The translations under genes and the position numbers were made by a program. Below are positions 20,975 to 32,796 of a stretch of 64,000 nt of DNA, one piece after another; position 1 is the stretch's first letter; each line of letters starts with the position of its first letter. The DNA is from Prorocentrum cordatum. Its lineage: Eukaryota; Sar; Dinophyceae; Prorocentrales; Prorocentraceae. The stretch is taken from the NCBI GenBank assembly GCA_963575745.1, contig CAUYUJ010013925.1, positions 47,501 to 111,500 of the forward strand, given 5' to 3'. Below the pieces are notes generated by a model that was not told where the DNA came from, ran no database searches, and saw nothing but the letters and a program-made list of their open reading frames with translations.

Positions 20975-23900
20975 ATGTTTCGACGCAAGGCTGATCGGGC
21001 CCCTGTCTCTTCCCCTGTGTCTTTGCTGGACCTCGCGATGCCAAGGGTTTTGTATCCTGTTCACTCCCTTGGTAAGTCGGCGCGCAAGGATGCCATGGGC
21101 GGGGCTGTCCCGCACGTGGCCACTTCTGTTTGCCCCCCCATGGAGGGGGGTTCTCGTCCCCACGTTGAGCTCGTCGCTCTCGGAGATTTTAAGTCAGGTC
21201 GCTCCAAGGGCAAATGCGAACCCTTGGATTCTCAGAGGTCTCAGCTCCCCCCTGACTGTTTCAATTCGACAGCGCATTCGGTCAGCAATGTCAGCCTGCC
21301 TGTGCCTGCTCCTCTTGTCGGCAGCGAGCAGCCATCGGCCTCTAACTCTGACAGTATGGTGCCACTCACGATTCAGACCATTAACGCCAACTCGCGGGGC
21401 ACGTTGAAGGGTTTGCTCGAAGTTTGTCATGCCCACACTGTGCTCGGTCAGGAGCACCGTCTGATTTCCAAGGAGGACATCGAGCAGGCCAGTGCTTGGT
21501 GCATAAGGCATGGATGGAAGTCGGTTTGGGCCCCTGCTATCCCCACCCAAGCGCAGGACACGAGTGGAGGTGTTGCCATTTTCGTGCGCTCTTGGATGGG
21601 GCTTCTGGAAGTCGAGGGTGCCATCACGACGCCTGGGCGATGCATCGCGTGCTCTGCGCACCTCCCTGGGGCTCCCCCCATCCTGGTTGCCTCTGCCTAC
21701 CTTCACCACTCAGAAGGCCTCAGCGATGGTAATCTGTCTCTGCTCGCGAGGCTCGGTGAGCAACTTTCGGCTGTTGGCCAGCCGTGGGTGCTCGGTGCCG
21801 ACTTTACTCTGGAGCCTGCTGAGCTCGAGTCTTCCATTTTTGTGTCTGAGTTGAGGGCTTCCCTCATCTTCCCCATTGTCGCGACGCACTATCCTGTGGG
21901 CACTCCCACGACGGTCGACTACTTCGTTTGTTCGGGCGGTCTGGCGAAGGGTCTCAAGCCGGTCGATACGAGATTGGATACGGAGCTCTCCCCCCACAGG
22001 CCCGTCCAGTTGGTGTTCCACCCCCAGCTGGCGGTGCTTCACGCTCTCTCGTTCAGGAAGCCTCCCCCCCTGCCGTGTCAGGTGGTGTTTGGCCCTGCCC
22101 CCAGAGAAAGTTGTTGGGCTGGGGAACTTGCGCTGGCGTCCGAGGCTGAACGTTGTCTTCAGAATGGAGACGGCCAGGGGGCCAAACGTCTTCTGGGCTT
22201 TCTTTACAGGAAGTGGGCCGACCACGCTGAACGTGACCTTATTCCCCTGGTGGGTGTTGCCCCCCCCCACGCTTGGCTCCAGGGGCCTGGGTCCTCAACT
22301 TGTGTGGAAACCTATCTTGGGCCAGGATGGTAAGGTGCGTTACCCTGGTCATCGCGCGATCCGTTGGCTCGGGCAACAGCTTCGCGCCTTCATGCACGCT
22401 CGGCGCGGAGGCGCTGCTGCCACTGCTGCCAGGCTCAGTTGCGTGTTGGTGGAGCCCCCGCCCAGCATCACGGCCGCGGTGGAAGACTACGAGCCGCTGT
22501 TTCAGCGAGCGGCTCAAGAGGTCTCCGCCCTTGGCTCTGGTGGGGATGTGGAGTCGCTCGCTGATCTGTACACTCAGGTTCACGAGGCCGTCAAGGCCGC
22601 CAGCTCCAAGTACGCCGCCAGGAGTCGATCAGACTGGGCTGCTTGGCTGCATGTTGGCATCAATCAAGGGGCTAAAAGGGTTCATCAGTGCATTAAAGAT
22701 CCTGTTCCGTGGGTCCCTTCTTCGACTCTCTCTGCTGCTGGGTGTGTCGTCAGTGATCCTCTCCCCCTGCTCAAGGCGGAGGGAGAGAGGTTCAGCAGCA
22801 TATGGGGTGAGGGTCGAGGGGCCGAGTTTGATGGTCAGGTCGTTGAGCCTCTTCCCCGACCCACGGCCAGCGAAATCCGCGCTATCTCCAAGTCCTACAA
22901 AGATTCTTCGGCCGTGGCTGTGGACGGATGTCACTGCAAGCATTTCTCTGTGTTGCCTGATGCTGCTCTCGATTCCCTCAGTGCCATTTTTTCGGTCATG
23001 GAAGCGCTAGGCTGCCTTCCTCCGCAGATCTCTGTCGTCACTCTGGCGCTTCTGCCGAAGCCTACTGGTGGATACAGGCCGATTGGGGTGTTCTGCTCCT
23101 GGCTCAGGGTTTGGGGCCGCTGTCGGCGGCCCTTTGCCTTGAACTGGGAGCAAGAACACCCCAAACGGCACTGGGCTGCTGGTAGGTTTCGCGGAGATGC
23201 CGATGTGGTTTGGCGTCAAGCCGTCACCGCCGAGACGGGTCTTGCCATCGGGGAGTCCTCATGTTCTGTTCTCTTCGATCTGCGTAAGTTCTATGAGAAC
23301 ATCAGTCTGAAAGAGCTCGAGGCCCGTTGCAAGAAACATGGACTCCCTCTTGCGATTGCCCGTCTTTGCATTTATGCCTACAGGTGTGGGCGCTTTCTCT
23401 GTCTTGGAGGGTGGCTGGAAGGCCCCTACTTCTGCCTGAATGGGGTTATCGCTGGGTGCTCGATGGCCACCACGTTCATTCGTGTCTTTTGCCAGGACGG
23501 ATACGATTCTCTTCCTTCCATCCCCAGGCTCGACCTCGATGTGTATATCGACGACCAGGGTCTTTCGTGTACGGGCCAACATCGGACCGTGGTCAAATCG
23601 ATCGTCGAAGGGGCCAAGGCGCTCCACGGCATTGTTGAGTCTTGGTGCGGTTGCTCCCTCGCCCTGGATAAGACCGCTGTCGTCGCTTCCTCGAAGGCCC
23701 TTGGGGATGAGTTGTCTGTAGGGATTTCGCATTTAGGAGGTAAGTTTACGTCGAGTGCTGTCAACTTAGGCGTTGACTACACGGCTGGCCGCGCGCTTAG
23801 GATGGCGGGGCGCTCGGTGAAGTCCCAAATGCGTATCGCCAAGGCTGTGAGGGCGGCCAAGAGATTAAAGCGTCAGATTAAAGTCATCTCCCGGCCGCAG

Positions 23901-25700
23901 GTTCTTAGGGCGTTCTCCTCGGGGCCCCTCGCGGGGGCTTCTTATGGCGCGGAAATTACTGGCACTAGCGACCTCGAGTTGCTTCGCCTCCGTCGTCAAG
24001 TTTTCTCGGTGGTCCGACCTCGATCTCAGTTGAGATCCCTGACGACGGCGGCTTTGCTCGATTATGATCCGTGCTGGCGCACTGCCACCGCCCCCATCCT
24101 CCGTTGGTCCAAGGAGATTTGGATGGCCCAGACTGGGGCCTACTCTTGGGGTTTGGGTTTTCCCTCGTTGCGTCGTGCGTGGGAAGCTGTGTTCTCCAAC
24201 CCTGCCTGCTCCTGGAGAGCGGTCGCGGGCCCAGTGTCGGCCCTTCGGATGTCCCTGGTTAGGCTGGGCTGGTGCATGGACAACTTCATGACGGTGCGAG
24301 ATGACCGTGGCTTCTCTATTCCCCTCGGCATTATCTCGCCTGCCTTATTCAGGATTTTGCTCAAGGACGGTTATTTTAGGATGTTGGAGCGTCTCTCCGC
24401 CGAAAAGAAGGGAGTGCTCGCCAGGATATGCTATGATGTGCTGCGCGAGGCCCTGGCCTCCAAGAAATACACGGCCCTCCAGAAGGCCCACATTAGAGCG
24501 TTCGCCACCGAAGCCTTTTTCACTGGAGATCGTGCTGTGAGCTTAGGCTACCTCGTGGACGGCAGTTGCCCGTTCTGCGGCGCCTCGGACACGATCTTCC
24601 ACAGGTTGTGGGAGTGCCCCCACGAGCCAGTGGCTGAGCTTAGATCTTCTCTAGTTGAAGCTAGTACTGTAGCCGAAGCCTTAGCAGCTAAGGACGACGA
24701 GGAAGCTGTGTTCGTTTTTATAGCTGGGGCTTTCCGCCACCCCGCCGATGAGTACCCCAGGCCCCTCACTGAGACGGACAATGGCCCGTTTCTTGTGTGG
24801 CACCACCATGATATCTCGTCGCCCTCTGGGGCTAAGCCTGGCATTGAAGTTTGGGGTAGCGTTTTCATCGACGGGTCTAGCAGCCGTCTCTCTGTTCGGG
24901 AGCTCTCCAGGGCTGGCTGCAATGTGGTGATGGTCGACGATCAAGGGTCGGCCGTCGCCGAGTTTCGGGCCCCAGTTTGGGCCCCATATCCTCAGACGCC
25001 TCAGTCGGCCGAGTTCAGCTGCTGGATCTGGGCCAATGTGCTCGCGTCGGCCTGCATAGATGTGTTCTCCGATTGCAGCAATGTGGTCAATCTAGCCTGT
25101 AGGCCCAAGGCCGAGCAGCTGTGTGGGAAGAGGGCCTACGCTGGGGCTTTCCTCCAACTATATGCCCAAGGTATCTCGCATTCCACGTGCACAAAAGTCG
25201 CAGCTCACAAGGAGCTGGATGAGGCGGGGATCGACGCTGCTGAGCGCTGGAGGCGCCTCGGCAACCATCATGCGGACGCGGCAGCCAAGCACGCAGTGCA
25301 TCTTCATCCTTCGTGTCCAGACAAGCTAGAGGCTGCTGATAAGCTTGTCACGCAGGCACGCCAGACTATCAGGCTGGCGGCCCATGTTTTGCATGTGTGG
25401 CCTGCCTTGGACCTCTCCGAGGTAGGGCGAATTCCTGCCCCGCATGCCGCTGCCGCTGCGACCGCAGGGCATCGCTGGGAAATGCGGTCTGGAGCGTGGC
25501 GCTGTGCTGTTTGCCTCAGAGGCAAGCGATCTCAGAGCAGGCCCTTGTCAGGTGTCTGTTCTCAGGTTTCTCGGCTTCACGCGTCCAGTCAGGACGCCCT
25601 CGAGCACCGTACGATTGCGTTCGACTGCTCTGATGGCTCGGTTTTGTTTATTTGCACGAGGTGCAAGGCGCATTCCAGTGGAGCCTCTGTCCGCGGGTGA
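20975..25700 (+). CDS. LINE ORF2: EEP endonuclease, reverse transcriptase, RNase H (one frameshift)
   Basis: Nicks target DNA and copies the element RNA. The first frame (to 22333; the start could lie upstream because the frame is open from 19418) carries the EEP nuclease: TIQTINANS near 21367, GQEHRLIS with the catalytic Glu near 21446, TSGGVAIF, GADFTLEP near 21794 (Thr where Asn is usual), TTVDYFVCS and SPHRPVQL. The reading frame moves by +1 around the C9 run at 22260-22268 and then stays open to 25700. It encodes RT motif A (LFDLRKFYENI, 23271), motif B (GVIAGCSMATTF) and motif C with YIDD (23544), then the knuckle CPFCGASDTIFHRLWEC (24568). RNase H has FIDGSS, SAEF, FSDCSN and NHHADAAAK, giving all four acidic residues. 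The tail has two Cys pairs (CAVC, CTRC). The frameshift may be mutation, sequencing error or programmed +1 shifting. Confidence 0.87.
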
Positions 25701-26053
25701 GCCGCCAAGCGCCAGCCGCCTCCGTCGCGCGCAGCGAGGTACGGCTGGGAAGCCCTGTGCAAAGGCAAACACCCGCATTACAGGCAACAGAAAGCGGGTG
25801 TTACGGTCAATGTCGGCAATATTATGCAGTGCTTCAACGCGTATGCCTAATTTTATTCACAGGCCTGCTGCACCGCCTCGTTGCAGCAGGTGTCAGATCC
25901 TTTTAAAGGACTCAGGGGAGGGCGTGGAGCCAAAAAATCCTCCAGCCGCCGCCACGGCTGAAGGGCGCGGGACACGCGGCCCTCCCACCCTTTTCATCGC
26001 CCGCCAGGGGAGCAGCGCGCGATGCCCACTCGCCCTCGGGGCCCAAGAGGCCC
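25701..26053. other. LINE 3' region and spacer
   Basis: Follows the ORF2 stop. Contains GCGGGTGTTACGGTCAATGT and a TTTTATTCACAG pyrimidine-AG stretch. No poly-A tract and no hairpin that I would call a 3' recognition structure. Confidence 0.4.
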
Positions 26054-27580
26054 ATGATGGCGGCTCTCCTCTTGCTCGCGGCCGTCGGCTTCTCGCCGCG
26101 GGCGGCCGCCTGCACGTCGGCAGGCGCGTGCCGCGCCCTTGGACGCACTCAGGAGCGAGAGCCGCAACCTGCTCTGCACACCAGGCTCTACGAGTACATC
26201 CCTATCTACCCGACGGGCAGCACCCGCGCGCAGGAGATCACCCACGCGCACTACATGGGCGAGATCCTCTTCCCTGGGATGAACCGCCGCCCGACACTGG
26301 ACGGCCGCCACAGCCTCTTCCTGCGCGACTACCACTGGGAGCTCTCCTTCGGCTGGACCAACAAGAGCTTCGGGGGGCGCATCTTCCTACATCGACGGTT
26401 TCTGCAGGCACACCTACGTCTGACCTACCCTCCGCCCGCGGCGCTCTCGGGCCGCGGCGGCGCGACAGTGCCGCTCCTCGGACGTGCTCCTCTTGGTTAG
26501 GCACCTTTCCGCGCCATCCGAGTCCGACTCATACCGCCAGGTGGCCCAGGCTATGACCTCGTGGGCACGCACCATGATGGAGTCTGTGGGCAGTCGTCGC
26601 ACGCCTTCCTGCGGGGCGGACCTCAGCTCGGCGACTCCGTGGACGAGACGTATCTCGGCTCCTCGCCCCTGCTCGTGCCCGTTTTGTGGAGCGAGGTCGA
26701 CAGTGCCGTGGGCACCTTCCTGGAGCTGGAGGGCCTCCCTGGACGTCTTTGGCAACGGTTCCTCTCGGACCACGACGCCTTCTTTGCCAGCGGGGACATT
26801 TACTTAGGGGCGCACGGGCGATCACGCAGGATCGGCTTCTCCTACGCCCCGTCCGCCCAGGAGTCCCACGCACGCCAGTGCAAGGCCCCCATGGGAGCAG
26901 GACGCCGCCTCAACATACTGTACGATCGAGACCGCTGCTCTGTCTACGCGGGCGACAACTTCGAGGCCCAGGCGTTGCACACCTGGGGCTACGACACGAT
27001 CACGCTTCGCCTGGAGGGCGCCCTGAAGTCGCGCGACCTGCGGCAGACGGTCACGATTCTCCCCAAGATGATGCGCCTGCACGCCCAGTCGCTCAGGGAC
27101 CTTGCGGACTCGGTATGGATCAGCATCGTGACCGCGCCCACGGCTACCTCGATCGTCGCAGTTCGGGAAGCGGGCAAGATGTACGCAGAGGCGGCGCAGT
27201 TCCCCGTGGCGAAGCCCCAACTCACCACATTTGTACCTCGCTCACGCCGAGTTCAAGTACCCGTCGGCCTTCGTGGTGCAGGAGACCCCGCAGGGGCACG
27301 GGCTCCCGCGCACCTTCTACCAGCAGTTCGTTTGCACGGAGACGGGCTCGGAGCTCTTTTCCACCTCAGGCTGCGCACGCGCTACAGCGACCAGCGCACA
27401 AGGAAGCAGTTCGCTAACGCGGACCAGATCACACTGAAGAGCGTCAACCCAAACGGCCCTCGGGAGTCTTGCCTCGACGTTCTGGGCGGCCGCCAGAAGA
27501 TGGGGACGGGTCACCTGGAATCGATGGCCCAGAAACTGCGAGACAAGAGCCGCCAGATCCACTACGGCCAGAAGAGCTGA
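26054..27580 (+). pseudogene. Unrecognised protein gene, possibly secreted, with reading-frame breaks
   Basis: I do not recognise the family. The first ATG gives a hydrophobic start (MMAALLLLAAVGFSPRAAAC) resembling a signal peptide, followed by YEYIPIYPTG, THAHYMGEILFPGM and DYHWELSFGW. The same frame hits a TAG at 26498 but resumes at once with protein-like sequence (IPPGGPGYDLVGTHHDG) to 27228. Between about 27230 and 27350 the plausible protein is in the +1 frame (AEFKYPSAFVVQETPQGHG), after which the original frame returns (TRYSDQRTRKQFANADQITL) to the stop at 27580. So one in-frame stop, possibly with a frame disturbance at 26380-26500, and one pair of compensating shifts. An unrecognised intron could explain the first break. 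It lies between two LINEs on the same strand. Confidence 0.5.
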
Positions 27581-28022
27581 CACGGGTGGCGGATCCTACG
27601 GAAAGAGACGTGCGATCATAACACTACGTGACGACATGAGTCCAGCAGCTTCGCTGTAGCACCAGGCCCCCTTAGTCGCTCTCGCCGCCCCTGGTCTCTA
27701 GGGCGCGCCGTCGGCCCTTTTCTTCGGCCTGTTTTTTTTTCCTTCTCGGGGCCTCTGGGGTGTCCAGGGGGCCTGCTCGGTGCTCTCCGCGCCGTCGAGC
27801 TCGGCCCCCAGGGGCCAGAGGGGCATCACCCCCGCCAGCGGGCGTTTTATTGTTTCCTGTCCTGCTCGGCTCGGATCCACGGTGATCACAGCTGCACGGC
27901 GCGCCCGCACGCCTGACCTCGTTCGGCCCGAGGAGATCGCACGACTGTTCAGAGGTGTCCCCGAACTCTCGTTTCGTGAGCTCGAGGGGTGAGTGCCTTC
28001 ATACTCACAGCGCAATGCCGGG
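27581..28022. other. Spacer, no gene seen
   Basis: Mixed sequence with a T8 run near 27731. No motif recognised. Confidence 0.5.
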
Positions 28023-28023
28023 T

Positions 28024-28110
28024 CCATCCATCCAAACATCTTTCCATCCATCCATCCATCCATCCATCCATCCATCCATCCATCCATCCATCCTCCTCCT
28101 CCTCCTCACT
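28024..28110. repeat. (CATC)n then (CTC)n microsatellite
   Basis: About 65 bases of CATC tetramers followed by five CTC triplets, ending seven bases before the second spliced-leader sequence. Confidence 0.95.
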
Positions 28111-28116
28111 CCCACC

Positions 28117-28138
28117 TCCGCAACCATTTTGGCTCAAG
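28117..28138 (+). other. Relic dinoflagellate spliced leader (two mismatches)
   Basis: TCCG then CAACC then ATTTTGGCTCAAG. It differs from the DinoSL consensus only at two positions (TAG to CAA), both transitions. It lies 126 bases before the ORF1 ATG of the second LINE, in the same arrangement as at 19370. Confidence 0.87.
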
Positions 28139-28263
28139 CGCCCAAAGCCTCTGTGCTTCCCCGCGGCACTTGAGGGACTAGATCGAAACGCCGTCCCCCC
28201 ATATTGGTGTCGGTCTCGGCTAAAGCAGAGGCAATTCTTTATCCCTTCAGCATCCAGCCCGCC

Positions 28264-29466
28264 ATGTCCGCCACCAGGTTCTACCGCCAGTGGACCCGCT
28301 GCGCCAGCTGCCAACGCTGCGAGTACAACGACGTATTTTTCCAGCAGGACACCCTCGCCTGCAAGGGTTGCGGCGCAGGCCTGGCCCTCTTCACGAGCCA
28401 GCAGGCGACGCAGCAGGGCCGACGCGGAGGCCGCCGAGGCCCCTCGCGGCCTCGCGTCACTTTCGCAGAGGAGGAGGAGGCGCAGGGGACCCTGGTGCAC
28501 CCCAAGGGAGCCCGCGCCTCCGCCGCCGGCCGCCTCAGCAGGCGCAGGGCGCACCACCGCAGGCGACCGCCGCCTCGCTGCTCGAGCAGGCCCCCGTGTC
28601 CACGGACGACCCGACGCTCCAGGCCAGCCTGGCGGAACAGGTCGCGAAGCACAAGGACCCAAGGAGGAGGCCAGGAGCGTCGCAGCCACGATGTCCCCCG
28701 CGGGGGCCCTCCGCAAGGCCGACGGCGCGTGGAAGGACGCGGACCACCGCCGCGGCCAGCAGGTGGCGGACGTGCTCCGCCTTCGCGGCCAGCTGGAGGC
28801 CGCCGAGGCGACGTGGCCAAGGAGGTCGCCGAGGCCCTGGCTGCACGGCGTGCCGCGGCAGCGGCCCTGCAGCATGCCGAAGGGATCGGTACCCCTGCGC
28901 CCGCAGGCGAGGAGGCGGCAGCCCAGAAGCCGATCTTCCAGGTGAGCTGGGGCGCCGACTTCTTCGACAAGATCGACTCGCTCGACTGCGAGGGAGCTGG
29001 GAAGAAGTTGTTGCGCGACCTCAAGGTGAACCCCGGGGCCGCGAAGCCCAACGCGGAGGCGAAGGAGGCGGAGGCCCAAGCCTGGCCCGCGGAGCTCGCG
29101 AAGGTCAGGGAAGCCCTCGAGCACCGCGCGGCCAAGAAGCGGCGCGCCGCCGACGGCGAGGCCGCCCCGCAGCCGCCGACAGCGCCAGAGGCCGCAACCT
29201 CCAGTGGCGGCGCTGGCAGCGCCGCAGGGCGACAGGGCAGGAAGGCCCCCCCCAGCGCGCCGGCGCCTGAGGAACCCAAGTCTCCCCCTGCTGATGAAAC
29301 CCGCGTTCAGGACGAAGCTCGGCGCCTCTCGGAGACCAAGCTCCAGTCGGAGGCCCTGAAGAAGGCCAAGGGATGCGGCAGCGGCAAGGGCACGGGCAAG
29401 CCCAAGCCTGCAGCTGCACCCATTTCGGCCGCCGCGGCGGCCGAGGCGGAGGACGCCGAGCTGTGA
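28264..29466 (+). pseudogene. Second LINE ORF1, frame-disrupted
   Basis: Starts [19 protein letters not shown]. Cys13, Cys16, Cys33 and Cys36 make a zinc-finger-like Cys-x2-Cys-x16-Cys-x2-Cys. The frame stays formally open to 29466, but the plausible protein moves between frames: [21 protein letters not shown] (cited in part) lies in another frame at about 28575-28650, [20 protein letters not shown] in a third at about 28720-28800, and the first frame returns with [14 protein letters not shown] at about 28812. The tail is Ala/Lys/Glu-rich with [19 protein letters not shown]. The shifts sum to zero. Confidence 0.65.
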
Positions 29467-29589
29467 CTAGGGACCTCGCCACCCACGGCAGCGAGCAAGA
29501 GCGCCAGCGCTACTCCGCAGTCTCGCGCGCCCGAGGACGATGAGGACCAGGCCAAGAATTATGCGCGATCATCCCACGCGAATGTCACT

Positions 29590-30370
29590 TGCATGGGGAG
29601 ATCTACTAAGAATAGTAAGCCATGGTCCTGGTTGGGAGGCAAGAGCTATGATTACTACAGCTTCGTCGAGACGCATGTCCACGACGACTCCATTCTTCGT
29701 CAGTTTGATTCTGCAGCTCGGAATTCAAGGCTACGGGTGTTTCAGAACAAAGCTCGCCGCTCGGATAAAACTGTCAGCACCTCGCAGGAGGACTTCAGCA
29801 ACGAGGGAGGTGAGTGGATCCTTTTCAAGGGCCATCTCCAAACACATCGTCCCGGACCAGCCCAAGCAGCGAAGAGCCGCCTGCATCCAGCTGGTCACCC
29901 ACAGTGCTTCGCCGGCAGGCATCTCCGCCGTGGTGGCCTTGTTCTACACCCATCATGGCTGCGGCACAGCAGGCCAGAACACTGGGGGCACCAGCGCCTG
30001 GCAGGGCTGCTGCGGTCGCTGCAGCTTCCGTGGATCGCGCGCGGTGATTTCAATCTGGCTGCAGAAAAAACTTGATAGATCAAGCATTCCGAATCGGTTG
30101 CGCGCCCGCGTGGTTACCACTGAGCCGAAAAATGCCACCTGCCTGATCGAAGAACAGTAATCGACTACCTTCTTTGCAGTGAGTCCGCAGTTCCGCTCAT
30201 AGCTAAAGTCTCTCATGTTGCAAGGGTTCCTTGGGGGCCCCACACTCCGCTCGAAGTGGCTCTGCGTGGTTCGGGGGCCCAGCTCATCGCCCGCGCTGCG
30301 TTGGCCCCTGGTAGGCCCCCGAAGGCTCCTCGCCCAGGCGTCGAGGCCACCCCCGGGGTCCAAGTCTAGC
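29590..30370 (+). pseudogene. Second LINE ORF2: EEP endonuclease remnant
   Basis: YDYYSFVETHVHDDSI (29650) resembles the Glu-containing EEP motif. VIDYLLCSESAVPL and VPWGPHTPLEVAL (30150-30265) resemble the Asp- and His-containing C-terminal motifs. The intervening part is scattered over frames with a stop at 30074-30076 and another at 30157-30159. Confidence 0.6.
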
Positions 30371-30935
30371 GCCGCCAAGGTCCAGCGCGGCCTTCGACGA
30401 CAACTCGCCGCCGACAGGCGGGCGAACAGGTTTTCCGCTCTTCTTGGAGACTGCCGTCAAGGGCAGTCTGCAGAGGCGGCCCCCGACGGCCCACCCGGGG
30501 ATTGCAATGGTGTCTCGGTGGATGGGGGGCCTCTAGAGTTTCGCTCGCCCGAGTATGATGAGTGGCCTGATGAGGGGGGCACGTGGGCAGCAGGGCTCAA
30601 CTTCTGTGCCGATGCTTCTCTAAGCCAGTCTAGTAATGGTTTAGCCCCTTCTCGACCCGAGGTTCGGAATCCCGAGGCGCAGGCGTCGAGCGCGCCCACT
30701 TCGTCTAGTGCCTCGCCACCGAGCGCGCGCGCTGCTAGCGGGCCCTCTCAGCCGCAGCCATCGCGGCCCCCTGCCATCGGCGCATCCGGGTCGAGGGCAG
30801 GAGTAGCTTCAGACAAAAATTCTGCTGACCCCCGACCGCGTCCGACGGGATTCGAGGAGGCGTTGTCTGGGAGGCTCGGGGTGCAGAGCGCCACGTCTGC
30901 CGACGCCTTGCGCACTGGCCCTGGGCCCCCCGCGC

Positions 30936-30957
30936 ACACGCGCACGCGCGCACGCAC

Positions 30958-31034
<77 letters not shown>
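30936..31034. repeat. (CGCA)n/(CA)n microsatellite
   Basis: ACGCGC/GCACGCACGCAC changing to about 35 bases of pure CA, lying inside the decayed LINE. Confidence 0.95.
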
Positions 31035-31038
<4 letters not shown>

Positions 31039-31689
31039 CACCCTCGGATCCCCGAAAGGTTGGGGACCTGCGGCCAGGCCCCGTTGCCCCAAAGGGGCCC
31101 CGTCGCACGCCATCCCGCTTGACCATTGGAAACAGTGCCGCGTCGATGTGGGATTATGTCAAGGTTCCCAGCCGGTTCAATCCCTCGCTCCTGCTTCGCT
31201 GCAAGCCGCAGCCTTTCGGGCTCGAGCCGCCTCATCTTGCCGCTATATCAGGACTATGCGCTGCGTGGGCGACTACAGCTGAGAAGGCCCTAGTCGCTCG
31301 CCACGGCGCCCCCATTCCGTCTGGGCCACGCCGAGCAGAAGGCCCGCGCTTCAAGGTCAGCACGGCTCGCATCCCAGCGAAGAGTCGCCTCGCACCCATT
31401 CGTGATATGATCAGCCGTTGGCGGTGCCGACTCCACGCGCTGCTCGCAGGTCTATGTCGATGGAGAACACCAGCAACTACGATATGTTCGCGACTGCGCT
31501 CGCCATGTTGCCCATGCTTCGCTCAAAGAGTTCCGCGACTTCGTGGGATCCGAGGGCTCGATGGGCATCCTCCACAAGTCTCATCGGCCACCCACTTTGC
31601 CGTCGCTGGATCTTGAGCGAGGGGCGTCTACGCTGCGCCACCCGAAGGACATCGTGGACAACGGGGCTCAGCACTGGCATGGACTGCGG

Positions 31690-32790
31690 GCCCCATGGCA
31701 GAGCCGTTGGATGAAGAACTAGTTTCCAACGCGTTTGCCACTATTCGGAGGGCTGCCAAAGACGAACCCCTTCCTGGCATCACGGCAAGCGATGTCCACG
31801 GGGCCCTCCGGCAGGCGAAGGTCAACGCAGGCCTTGGCATTGACATGCTAGGGCCAAGCGGTTTCGAGAGGCTCCCTGACCAAGCGCTGGCGGAGCTGGC
31901 CATGTTGCTGCAGGCGTGCGAATGCCACCTGGCCTGGCCAGGTCAGGTCCTTCTGACTGTGGGCAGGGTGCCGCCGAAGAAGAATCAGCACTGGTGACCG
32001 CGTCGTCGGCCTCGCCGCGATGATCCGCCGCTTATGGGGCTCGATTCGCGCGCCGCGCGCCCGCGCGTGGACGACGGAGGTCACCGCGTCGTGGGGCGCG
32101 GCCATCGCAGACAACTCCAGTCTCCGCGAGGCCTTCCCCGGGGCTATTTATCAGGAAGTGCCTCGAGATTTGGGAGCTGCCTGCGGCGAGGGCCTGATCG
32201 ATATACAGGATCTTCACGGTGCGATTGACAGGGGCAAGCTGGCCGCCAGCGCGCTGGCGCCCCACTTTCCACCCGTGATTTTGCAGCTGGAATTACTGCA
32301 GTGTGTGGCACCACGCGCGGTGGGACAGCTGGGGGCAACCTCGCCGCCCTTCCAGCCCACGCGCAGCATCGTGCAGGGGCTGAGGTCGGGGACTCGCTTT
32401 GGGCAAGGCCATGGCCCACTACGTGATGGAGGCCATCACCACAGCCCACCCCAGGATGAGCCACCGCCTCTGGATCGACGACCTGGCCCAGGGCTCCCGA
32501 GGGTCTCGTGCAGCGTCAGGCACGAGCTCGCAGAATGCCTCATCAACACATGCCAGGAAGTCCAGAGCCGCGGCCGAACCGTCTCCCCGAAGTCGGCAGT
32601 GATGTGCTCTCACGGTGCCGACGCCAAGTGGGCGGCGAGGAAGGTGCGGCTTGCAGGTTTCAAGATCCTCCCCGAGCTGCACACCAGCTATCTGGGAGTC
32701 GATCTGACCTGTGGGGCCCGTCATGGACGTGCCACCCGCATCGGTCGCGAACAGAAGCACCGAAGCATGCATCAGAAGATTCGCTGATTT
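31690..32790 (+). pseudogene. Second LINE ORF2: reverse transcriptase remnant
   Basis: An N-terminal RT piece GLGIDMLGPSGFERLPDQAL (31830) is followed by RVPPKKNQHW, then a frame change to RVVGLAAMIRRLWGSI (32007). Motif A-like GLIDIQDLHGAID is at 32190, SIVQGLRSGTRFG (motif B-like) at 32366, then another frame change to AHYVMEAITT and LWIDDLAQ (32469), where WIDD stands in for the YxDD box. At least three frame changes. Confidence 0.65.
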
Positions 32791-32796
32791 GTTTTC

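Larger units (their letters stand above)
19370..25905 (+). mobile_element. Near-complete non-LTR retrotransposon (LINE) with 5' spliced leader
   Basis: Order of parts: DinoSL, 175-base leader, ORF1, ORF2 (EEP endonuclease, reverse transcriptase, CCHC-like knuckle, RNase H, C-terminal Cys pairs), and a short 3' region. All catalytic motifs I looked for are present and only one frameshift (9-C run at 22260-22268) separates the endonuclease from the RT. The 3' end is uncertain; I see no poly-A tail and place it loosely near 25905. Target-site duplications were not identified. Confidence 0.85.
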
